Of a stretch of 8,582 nt of DNA, positions 1-6,613 are shown one piece after another; the stretch's first letter is position 1; the number at the start of each line of letters is the position of its first letter. Source of the DNA: DASYAN01 sp036501345 (GTDB lineage: Bacteria > Chloroflexota > Ktedonobacteria > Ktedonobacterales > Ktedonobacteraceae); the NCBI GenBank assembly GCA_036501345.1, contig DASYAN010000108.1, positions 1 to 8,582 of the forward strand, read 5' to 3'. A program made the position numbers and the translations under genes. The notes under the pieces are model-generated. The model searched no databases. It had not been told where the DNA came from and was given only the letters and a program-made list of their open reading frames with translations.

Positions 1-135
1 CTATTACCTATTGCCTTTCCCTCATTCTTATGGTTCAATGTTCCTATTGGTCGTTGCTAAAATGTAACGTCCTATCGTAGTCTTATCTAGGGCCAAGTTT
101 GCCATCCTATTTTAAAGAGCTGGAAGGTAATATGT

Positions 136-711
136 ATGCCACAATCGCAACGTCCTCTATTTCGTGAACCTGCACTGCAGCATTACTTGCAGAAACGCGA
201 GAAGGACATTCTTCCACACTTTGTGTCTCCTCCGATCTTTGTTTGTATCTGGATCATGCTTTGTTTGGCTGTTGCTATTGGCCTTTTTGCTGACACGCAA
301 AAGGTGCCCGTTCAGGTTGATGGCGTGGGCATTGTCATTGCTCAAGGACAGAGTGATGCCTTTGGGGGCAAAGGAGGAACCGCTCTTCTCTTCCTGCCTG
401 CGAGTGAAGCTAAACAGGTGCACGTTGGCGAGCCCAGCCAGCTCCAGATTGGCCTGACTGGACCCAGCTATCGCAGTACAATTGCCCAGGTTGAACTTGG
501 AGTGCTGAGTCCTAATGATATATATAAGCGTTATAGTCCCAATTGCTCTGCCATGCCAACGATTAGCGACCCTTCTGTAGTTGTGCATGTCAGACTTGTG
601 CCATCCTTGTCTTCTCATCTCTACGCTGGTAGTCCGGTCAGAGCACAGGTCCAAATCGGAATGCAGCGTCTCTTCTCATTGCCTAGATTGAACGATTTGA
701 TCGGAGATTAG
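136..711 (+). CDS. Short HlyD/NHLM-type membrane fusion protein lacking the coiled-coil middle
   Basis: Probable periplasm-side or cell-surface adaptor for the peptidase-ABC exporter encoded just downstream. The 191-aa product has a cytoplasmic N-terminus (LFREPALQHY, about residues 8-17), one membrane segment at about residues 33-51, and then an extracytoplasmic beta-rich part. The N-terminal LFR-x-AL motif, followed by a SPP turn and a single helix leading into a VxGxGIV strand (about 60-67), matches the start of NHLM bacteriocin-system HlyD proteins. The C-terminus (about 147-191, G-S-P-V-R-A-x-V-x-I-G then L-x-x-L-I-G-D) resembles the last beta strands of the same family. The lipoyl half-domains and long helical hairpin that normally lie between them are missing, so the protein is far shorter than ordinary HlyD members. 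The start is ATG at 136, with GGAAGG at 122-127 as ribosome site; an ATG at 132 is in another frame. The stop is 3 bases before the next gene, indicating an operon. Family assignment is by pattern only. Confidence 0.68.
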   Translation: MPQSQRPLFREPALQHYLQKREKDILPHFVSPPIFVCIWIMLCLAVAIGLFADTQKVPVQVDGVGIVIAQGQSDAFGGKGGTALLFLPASEAKQVHVGEPSQLQIGLTGPSYRSTIAQVELGVLSPNDIYKRYSPNCSAMPTISDPSVVVHVRLVPSLSSHLYAGSPVRAQVQIGMQRLFSLPRLNDLIGD

Positions 712-714
712 CCC

Positions 715-3303
715 ATGAATGATACATTTGATAAGAACACCTCAGTGCTAGAGGAGGATCTATCCGAGAAGCCGGAAGAGGCGAAAGAGGATATAGCTCA
801 GAATATCTCACAGCTGAAAGAGGATATAGCTCAGAACATTTCACAGCTGAAAGAGGATATAGCTCAGAGTATTTCACAGCTGGAAAAGACTATAGCTCAG
901 AGTATTTCACAGCTGGAGGAGATTATAGCTGAGAAGCCGGAAGAGCTGGAGGAGATTATAGCTGAGGAGCCGGAAGAGGCGAAGGAGATTATTGCTGAGA
1001 GCGCCCCAAAGCCAGATGTAGCTGAGAAGCTGGAAGAGCCCAAGATAGATGTACGTTCTGTGTCCAATCAGCAAGCTCCAATCCGGGAGATAGAACCGAA
1101 ATCCAGGTTTAACTTCTTACGCGAGGTTATTAGTTTCTTGCAAAGCAGGCTGCGACGGAGAGTGCCTCCGGTGCTGCAATTAACGGCTGTCGAATGTGGA
1201 GCTGCCTGTCTGGCTATGATTCTGAGCTATTACGGTCGTCAAACCAGAGTTGCCGAGATTCGTGAGGCTTATGGGATCGGTCGCGATGGACTTTCAGCCC
1301 TAGATATTGTCAAAGCGGCGCGTAACTATGGCATGCGTGTGAGGGCGATCTCGATACGTGGTCAGATGGATGAGTTGAGCTTTGTTAGCTTTCCCGCCAT
1401 AGTGTACTGGGAATTTAATCATTTCATGGTGGTTGAACGCTGGTCTGCAAATCATGTCGATGTGGTTGATCCCGCTGTAGGACGCAAACGTTTGAGTAGA
1501 GAAGAATTTGGGCTAGGTTTCACTGGCGTGGTCATTATGATGGAGCCTGGAGAACAATTCGATCGCCATGTTGCGTCTGCTCGTAAACTTACATTGCGTT
1601 CATATGCTGCTCAATATATCAAGCGAGCTCCAATGACGCTGGTACAGCTGGTTATTGCTTCGTTGTGTTTGCAGCTTTTTGGTTTAGGTGTCCCTATATT
1701 GACGGAAGTGATCATTGACCAGATCATTCCTCTCAGGCTGACTTCGATCATACCTCTTCTGGGCATTACTGTGCTGAGTCTGCTCTTAGCGCAACTAGTG
1801 GTTCTCGTGTTGCGCTCATTCCTCTTGATTTATCTGCAATGTCGCATTGATATGTATGTCTATCCTAGCTTCTTTGATCATCTGTTTATGCTCCCGCTCA
1901 AATTCTTTCAGCAGCGCTCGACTGGTGATATCCTGACACGTGTATCGAGTAATACGACTATTCGTGATATTGTCAGTACGCAATTTCTCTCGACCATACT
2001 GGATGGGAGTCTGCTGGTAGTCTATATGATCATTTTGTTCTGGCAGTCATGGTTATTTGCTCTAATTGTACTTATGCTCGGCGTACTCCAGTTTGTCCTG
2101 TTGCTGGGAACCAATAACGAATACCGCCTACGCTCGGCTCGTGAATTGGAGACAATTGGCAAATCGCAGGGCTATGTGGCCGAAATCTTGGCTGGTATGA
2201 CGACGGTGAAGGCAGCCGGTGCAGAGCAGCGTGTCTTTCAAAGATGGTCCAATCTATTCTATGACCAATTGAATGCCTCCTTAAGCCGAAGCTATCTGGC
2301 ATCGTTCCTCTCTACTTCTATCACCATTATGCGCATTATCTCCCCACTGCTATTGCTCTGGTTGGGCGTGATCCAAGTGCTCAACGGGACAATGCAATTG
2401 GGCACCATGATTGCTCTCAATTCTCTGGCTGCTATCTTCGTAAGCCCACTAGCCTCGCTGGCCTCGAGTGCAACTCAACTGCCGATCATCCGTTCGCATC
2501 TGGAACGCATTAGCGATGTGATGGAGGCGGATGTCGAACAGGAAGTTCAGCAAGCACAGGAGCCTCCACAACTGACGGGACGTATCCAACTGCAGGGTGT
2601 CAACTTTAAGTATGATGCCAATTCTCCAGCTGTGCTCAAAGATATTACTGTGGATATCGCACCAGGACAAAAGATCGCTATTGTTGGCCCAACAGGCTCG
2701 GGCAAAAGTACCCTGGGCAAACTACTGCTCGGATTGTACCTGCCAACGGAGGGGGAGATTCTCTACGATGATATTCCCTTGCGCTCTCTGAGTTATCAGT
2801 CGGTACGGTCGCAGTTTGGCGTGATTATGCAAGATGCCAGAATTTTCAGTGGAAGCATTTGGCAGAATATTGCCTTCAATAATCCTGGTATGGATATGGA
2901 AAATATTATTAAGGCGGCAAATTTAGCAGCGCTGGATAGTGACATTTCGCAGATGCCGATGGGCTATGAGACCTATGTGGCCGAGGCAGGTAATACGCTC
3001 TCAGGAGGACAGCGTCAACGTCTGGCGATTGCTCGTGCTTTGGCTCATAATCCCAGCATCCTCTTACTTGATGAAGCAACCAGTGCCTTGGATGTGATTA
3101 CTGAGCATGTCATAGAGCAAAATCTCAAGTTGCTGGCTTGTACACAAATCATCATTGCTCATCGGCTGAGCACTGTCCGCGATGCCGATACCATTCTTGT
3201 TCTCAATCAAGGCTCCATTGTCGAGAGTGGTTCACACGCCGAACTGCTAGAGATGCAGGGTTACTATGCTAAGCTCATACATAATCAGCTCACAGCCTCC
3301 TGA
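715..3303 (+). CDS. Peptidase (C39)-containing ABC exporter, NHLM bacteriocin type, with repeat extension
   Basis: Inner-membrane exporter that cleaves a leader peptide, typically after a double glycine, and pumps out the mature peptide using ATP. Order in the 862-aa protein: repeat extension (14-101), linker, C39 peptidase (about 150-275), six-helix membrane domain (about 290-590), ATPase (about 622-862). The peptidase has Gln155 (oxyanion hole), catalytic Cys161 in ECGAACL, His236 in NHFMVVE and Asp252 in VVDPAVG, so it looks active. The ATPase has Walker A GPTGSGKST (658-666), Q-loop Gln706, signature LSGGQ (762-766), Walker B LLLD with Glu787, and switch His816; all are intact. Usual family members begin close to the peptidase, so about 145 extra N-terminal residues are odd. 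The ATG at 715 has CGGAG at 702-706 and lies 3 bases after the adaptor gene. A second NHLM-type ABC subunit and any precursor peptide are not in this window. The family is confident; the NHLM subtype is an inference from the HlyD-like neighbour. Confidence 0.93.
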   Translation: MNDTFDKNTSVLEEDLSEKPEEAKEDIAQNISQLKEDIAQNISQLKEDIAQSISQLEKTIAQSISQLEEIIAEKPEELEEIIAEEPEEAKEIIAESAPKPDVAEKLEEPKIDVRSVSNQQAPIREIEPKSRFNFLREVISFLQSRLRRRVPPVLQLTAVECGAACLAMILSYYGRQTRVAEIREAYGIGRDGLSALDIVKAARNYGMRVRAISIRGQMDELSFVSFPAIVYWEFNHFMVVERWSANHVDVVDPAVGRKRLSREEFGLGFTGVVIMMEPGEQFDRHVASARKLTLRSYAAQYIKRAPMTLVQLVIASLCLQLFGLGVPILTEVIIDQIIPLRLTSIIPLLGITVLSLLLAQLVVLVLRSFLLIYLQCRIDMYVYPSFFDHLFMLPLKFFQQRSTGDILTRVSSNTTIRDIVSTQFLSTILDGSLLVVYMIILFWQSWLFALIVLMLGVLQFVLLLGTNNEYRLRSARELETIGKSQGYVAEILAGMTTVKAAGAEQRVFQRWSNLFYDQLNASLSRSYLASFLSTSITIMRIISPLLLLWLGVIQVLNGTMQLGTMIALNSLAAIFVSPLASLASSATQLPIIRSHLERISDVMEADVEQEVQQAQEPPQLTGRIQLQGVNFKYDANSPAVLKDITVDIAPGQKIAIVGPTGSGKSTLGKLLLGLYLPTEGEILYDDIPLRSLSYQSVRSQFGVIMQDARIFSGSIWQNIAFNNPGMDMENIIKAANLAALDSDISQMPMGYETYVAEAGNTLSGGQRQRLAIARALAHNPSILLLDEATSALDVITEHVIEQNLKLLACTQIIIAHRLSTVRDADTILVLNQGSIVESGSHAELLEMQGYYAKLIHNQLTAS
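754..1017 (+). repeat. Eight 33-bp in-frame tandem repeats (11-residue units)
   Basis: Eight consecutive 33-base units encode 11-residue units at residues 14-101 of the peptidase-ABC protein: EDLSEKPEEAK, EDIAQNISQLK (twice), EDIAQSISQLE, KTIAQSISQLE, EIIAEKPEELE, EIIAEEPEEAK and a decayed EIIAESAPKPD. Units 2 and 3 of the array differ by only two silent bases, which points to recent duplication. Hydrophobic residues fall at positions 3, 7 and 10 of each unit, a 4-3-4 spacing typical of hendecad (11-residue) helical coiled coils. The outer units are Glu/Pro-rich and highly acidic. Confidence 0.92.
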
Positions 3304-3311
3304 GGGCTTTT
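3294..3311 (+). terminator. Weak possible terminator after the peptidase-ABC gene
   Basis: AGCC (3294-3297) can pair with GGCT (3305-3308) around a short loop, and the hairpin runs into TTTT (3308-3311). The stem overlaps the stop codon of the exporter gene. It is only four to five base pairs, so it may not function. It is the only terminator-like structure I see in the 82 bases between the two convergent genes (3304-3385). Confidence 0.22.
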
Positions 3312-3385
3312 GTAGGCTTCTAATTCTGCCCTGAACCCAAGTTTCGCGCCATGTCTCATTCCAGCTAGCGTCCCCGAGTCTCAGC

Positions 3386-4420
3386 TTACTCGTTAGGCAA
3401 ACCTAGCACAATGCGGACTGTTTGCTCATCCGGTAGCCGAAGCAGTTGTTGAAAGAGCAATTTGAGGGTCTCCACATTCTGTATGGGTGTGATGACTGGT
3501 TGTGCTTGCGTTGCCAGGGCGGAAGAGAAACGGGCAGTGAGAATACTAAAAATGTTCTCTTTTGTGGCTTTGATCTCGCCTCGAGCCTCGCCTCGAGCCT
3601 CGCCCTCAGTTTGGCCTTTGAGTTCTCTCTCGGTGAGAAGGTTCTGAACGATGGGATCATCTTGGATCAATTCTTCGTAGTTGAATTGCATTTTTAACTC
3701 CTTCTCTATGATTAGCTTATCTTCCTCTGACATTGTATCAGTTCTTCGCAATATGCGATAGAACCACATAAAACGATAGCCGAGTTCATAACGTTTGTAG
3801 ACTTGGCTCATCTCTTCAAGCGCTTTTCTCAAGAGATCGATCTTGGGCTCCTTCGTTCCCGGGAGCAAAGTATACAAGTGGATGGCATGTTTATCAACAA
3901 TTGTGGCACCATCTACTTCCCACCAGCAGATCACCTCATAGTTGAGGATGAGCGATGTTCTATCTCCACATTTAATCACATAGGGTGGCTCTTCTACAAC
4001 ACATCGGAAGAGATAAATGACTACACAGATGACTGGCAACTGGTAGAAGTCGTGTAGTCCGGCCAGATACTGGAGCACTCTGCTACCCATATTGGAATCT
4101 GGTCCACTTTGCAGCTCAATGTTAAGAATCGCGATGATGCCTTGGTAGAGGATCTGGAAGACCAGATCGACTTTGAGTTTGCTGCGGTCTACTTCCACGT
4201 TATGTGCGGCTAGCACCTCCGCCCCGGCGATCAGTTCAGGAACGATTCGTGCTCCATCTTGCCCAAAGAGGGCTTTAGTGTCATTGTCGTACGGTTGGGT
4301 ATCCACCTTGGGTTGAGGGTTTGATGATGTTTTCTTCTCCTTTGATTTGCGGACCTGTTTGCCAGAGGGTTGTTCATCAGGTTTTGTATCCAATGTTATC
4401 TTATCCCTTTCCACTCTCAT
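3386..4420 (-). CDS. Rpn-type PD-(D/E)XK nuclease-fold protein (putative transposase/recombination-promoting nuclease)
   Basis: Probable cytoplasmic DNA-nicking protein of the Rpn/YhgA-like group, which is annotated as putative transposase or recombination-promoting nuclease. The 344-aa product starts with a basic, Lys/Ser-rich, probably disordered tail (1-45). The nuclease core follows: Lys49-Ala-Leu-Phe-Gly, Pro61-Glu-Leu-Ile, then Asp85 in KVDLVF and Glu102-x-Gln104 in NIELQSG. The D...ExQ arrangement is the expected active-site pattern for this subgroup. After the core come a charged helical region, a GEARGEARGE repeat (about 273-282) and a C-terminal helical segment (about 287-344) like the DUF4351-type tails of such proteins. 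The start is ATG at 4420; its ribosome site is weak (GGATGAGAG-like). Upstream ATGs are in other frames, and one of them runs straight into a stop. The gene stands alone, convergent with the exporter gene and downstream of the ABC operon. These genes are often multicopy in their genomes; activity and target are unknown. Confidence 0.75.
   Translation of the reverse strand: MRVERDKITLDTKPDEQPSGKQVRKSKEKKTSSNPQPKVDTQPYDNDTKALFGQDGARIVPELIAGAEVLAAHNVEVDRSKLKVDLVFQILYQGIIAILNIELQSGPDSNMGSRVLQYLAGLHDFYQLPVICVVIYLFRCVVEEPPYVIKCGDRTSLILNYEVICWWEVDGATIVDKHAIHLYTLLPGTKEPKIDLLRKALEEMSQVYKRYELGYRFMWFYRILRRTDTMSEEDKLIIEKELKMQFNYEELIQDDPIVQNLLTERELKGQTEGEARGEARGEIKATKENIFSILTARFSSALATQAQPVITPIQNVETLKLLFQQLLRLPDEQTVRIVLGLPNE
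3575..3604 (-). repeat. 12-bp in-frame tandem repeat in the Rpn-type gene
   Basis: The + strand reads CTCGCCTCGAGC twice and then a partial third copy. On the coding strand this encodes the repeated Gly-Glu-Ala-Arg unit. The period is a multiple of three, so copy-number slippage would lengthen or shorten the linker without breaking the frame. Confidence 0.85.
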
Positions 4421-4711
4421 CTCTCATCCATCACTTGCTTGGCCATGCCACTATGTTATTGCAGCAGTATCAGCTAAGTGAGATGTTTGTATGTATAACT
4501 ATCATAGAGATAGATGTATTTATGCCATGAATATAGCACACACAATCTTCGAATACAACAATGCACAAGATACATCCTTGTGTTTTCAATTTGCGGCGTA
4601 CAACTTCTTTGCCTCTTATCACTGTCAAGCTCAGGAGAAGTTTTGAAGACCATCCAAATACGAGGTTGCCCCGATTTGGAATGGTCTCCGCTTTTTTTGG
4701 TTATCTCCAGG
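4421..4711. other. Non-coding stretch between ABC operon and Rpn-type gene
   Basis: These 291 bases lie between the stop of the 633-aa ABC gene and the start of the Rpn-type gene, both on the - strand. Reading frames through it are short or continue as antisense frames into the ABC gene, and none has a recognisable product. It should hold the promoter of the Rpn-type gene. The part from about 4490 to 4560 is AT-rich and has -10-like hexamers, but no convincing -35/-10 pair. The only clear structure is the hairpin at 4645-4689. Confidence 0.6.
4645..4698. terminator. Strong hairpin at the 3' end of the ABC operon, T-tract on the + strand side
   Basis: GAAGACCATCCAAAT (4645-4659) pairs with ATTTGGAATGGTCTCC (4674-4689): about 15 pairs with one bulged A and one position that is G-U in the - strand RNA, closing a 14-base loop. 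It begins 23 bases beyond the stop codon of the 633-aa ABC gene, where an operon terminator is expected. However, the run of seven T (4692-4698) follows the stem on the + strand, so a classical intrinsic terminator would act on rightward transcripts. For the leftward operon it may act as a 3'-end stabiliser or a T-tract-independent terminator. Confidence 0.55.
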
Positions 4712-6613
4712 TTAGACTGCTTCCTCTTGGAGTGTTCGTCCTGTAAACTGGCTATTATACAGGTCGGCGTAGAAGCCATTCTTCGCCAGCAGCCCTTCAT
4801 GGGTCCCCTTCTCGATGATGGTGCCATGATTCATCACCAGGATCAGATCGGCATCTCGAATGGTAGAGAGCCTATGAGCAATCACAAAGCTTGTCCTGCC
4901 CTTCATCAGTTCGCCCATTGCCTTTTGGATTTGCATCTCCGTTCGAGTATCGACACTACTAGTAGCTTCATCTAGAATGAGGATCTCTGGATCGGCTAGG
5001 AATGCACGAGCGATGGTCAGTAACTGCTTTTGCCCCTGCGAGATGTTCGTTGCTTCTTCATTCAGAACGGTGCTATAGCCATCCGGCATTGTCCTGATAA
5101 AATGGTCGGCATAGGCCGCTTTTGCTGCTTGAAAGATTTCTTCTTCCTGAGCGCCCTCATGGCCATACGCGATATTATCACGGATGGTTCCATTGAAGAG
5201 CCAGGTATCCTGGAGCACCATGCCGAATGTACGGCGCAGATCTCCACGTTTGAGTTGGGTAATGTCAACACCGTCAACCAGAATCTGGCCACTATTGACT
5301 TCATAGAAACGCATTAGTAGGTTGACTAGCGTCGTTTTGCCAGCGCCAGTTGGGCCAACAATGGCGATCATCTGTCCCGGTTGGACATGAATATTCATGT
5401 CTTCCATCAGAATGTTATCTTCTTTATAACCAAACTTGACGTGCCGGAACTCGACTGCACCCTGCGGAGCCTCAATGACTATGGCATTAGTTGCCTCTGG
5501 CCTCTCTTCCTGCTCATCGAGCAGTTCAAAGATGCGTTCAGCCGAAGCCATTGCCGATTGAATCACATTCGCGATATTGGCTAATTGGGTGATCGGTTGA
5601 GTAAACTGTTGAGCATATTGAATAAACGCCTGCACATCTCCTATGCTAATCGCACTTTGCGTGACCAGGATGCCGCCGACCACTGCTACAAAGACATAGC
5701 CGATATTCCCAACAAACCGCATGAGTGGCATAATGATGCCTGAAACGAATTGTGCTCTCCAGCCAGCATTATACAGTTTCTCATTGAGTTCGGAAAATTC
5801 GCTAATGGATTTCACTTCATGCCCAAATGCTTTGACGATCTTATGGCCCGCATACATTTCCTCGACATGGCCGTTAAGTTCGCCTAACGCACTTTGCTGC
5901 CGCCTGAAGTAGTTTTGCGAGCGTTTCGCGATACCCATGGTGACGATCAGGCTAAGTGGGAGCGTGAGCATTACGATCAAGCTCAGTAGTGGGCTAATGG
6001 TCAGCATCATCACAATCACGCCTAAGAGGGTGATCACAGAGGTGATCAGCTGTGTGATACTCTGCTGGAGTGTGGTGCTGAGATTATCCATGTCGTTGAC
6101 GGCGCGGCTGAGAATTTCTCCATGTGTGCGCGAATCAAAAAACTTGAGCGGCAGACGCGAAAGCTTTTCATCTACCTCTCTGCGTAGCCAGTATACTGTT
6201 TTTTGTGCTACACCCGCCATTACATACTGCTGAATGTACATAAAGACTGCGCTGATAATGTAGAGTCCAAGTAAAATCAGCAAAACCATGCCGATATAGC
6301 CGAAATCAACTCCAGGAGATGGCTGATGTTTGAGAAACGCCTGGTATTTCGCCACAAGGCCATCAAAGAGTTTGGTGGTTGCTAACCCCAGGATCTTTGG
6401 ACCAACAATGTTAAAGACTGTGCCGATGATTGCTGCTCCAAGCACGATCATCAGGCGATATTTTTGTGGCAGGAAGTAGCCAAGCAACCGCCTAAACGTT
6501 CCTTTAAAATCCTTGGCTTTCTCCACGGGTCTGCCCATAGCCCCCCAGTTTCTGCCCATAGGACCACCCATAGCCATACCGCCAGGTTTCTGTTCTTTGC
6601 GCTCTTGACTCAT
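4712..6613 (-). CDS. ABC exporter half-subunit with competent catalytic Glu and degenerate signature (TM288/YfiC-like)
   Basis: Second subunit of a heterodimeric multidrug-type exporter in the cell membrane. The 633-aa protein starts with a Gly/Met-rich tail (about 11-29), then FKGTFRRLLGYF, a pattern seen in YfiC-like subunits. Six membrane helices (about 50-345) and an ATPase domain (about 386-620) follow. Walker A is GPTGAGKTT (420-428), the Q-loop is Gln468, Walker B is LILD with Glu549, and the switch is His580, all canonical. The signature is ISQGQ (524-528) rather than LSGGQ. That signature faces the partner's Walker site, so it contributes to the degenerate ATP site, while this subunit's own Walker motifs form the hydrolysing site with the partner's intact VSGGQ. 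The ATG at 6613 overlaps the stop of the 579-aa gene by four bases (ATGA), with GAGGG just upstream. Substrate cannot be read from sequence; drugs or lipids are typical for the family. Confidence 0.93.
   Translation of the reverse strand: MSQERKEQKPGGMAMGGPMGRNWGAMGRPVEKAKDFKGTFRRLLGYFLPQKYRLMIVLGAAIIGTVFNIVGPKILGLATTKLFDGLVAKYQAFLKHQPSPGVDFGYIGMVLLILLGLYIISAVFMYIQQYVMAGVAQKTVYWLRREVDEKLSRLPLKFFDSRTHGEILSRAVNDMDNLSTTLQQSITQLITSVITLLGVIVMMLTISPLLSLIVMLTLPLSLIVTMGIAKRSQNYFRRQQSALGELNGHVEEMYAGHKIVKAFGHEVKSISEFSELNEKLYNAGWRAQFVSGIIMPLMRFVGNIGYVFVAVVGGILVTQSAISIGDVQAFIQYAQQFTQPITQLANIANVIQSAMASAERIFELLDEQEERPEATNAIVIEAPQGAVEFRHVKFGYKEDNILMEDMNIHVQPGQMIAIVGPTGAGKTTLVNLLMRFYEVNSGQILVDGVDITQLKRGDLRRTFGMVLQDTWLFNGTIRDNIAYGHEGAQEEEIFQAAKAAYADHFIRTMPDGYSTVLNEEATNISQGQKQLLTIARAFLADPEILILDEATSSVDTRTEMQIQKAMGELMKGRTSFVIAHRLSTIRDADLILVMNHGTIIEKGTHEGLLAKNGFYADLYNSQFTGRTLQEEAV

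Noticed and set aside
1..135. Possible C-terminus of an upstream gene in the first 67 bases
   Set aside because: All three + frames are open at the left edge and close at about 60, 67 and 80, but none gives a recognisable C-terminus. I also found no convincing promoter hexamer pair before the adaptor gene.
157..654. Open frame of 165 codons antisense to the adaptor gene
   Set aside because: It lies wholly inside the well-supported + strand gene, has no ribosome site or recognisable domain, and reads as an antisense shadow.
683..877. Antisense frame with a repeated SELYPLSAV peptide
   Set aside because: The peptide repeat is only the reverse complement of the 33-bp repeats in the exporter gene; no independent support.
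3303..3332. AGGGC/GCCCT inverted repeat in the convergent gap
   Set aside because: Five pairs with a 20-base loop and no following T-run; too weak for a terminator.
3575..3604. Possible CRISPR-like or regulatory short repeat
   Set aside because: The units are directly adjacent with no spacers and lie in frame within a coding region.
4474..4975. Open frames on both strands (117 and 153 codons) spanning the non-coding stretch and the end of the ABC gene
   Set aside because: They overlap the C-terminal coding part of the 633-aa ABC subunit, lack family resemblance, and run through the hairpin region.
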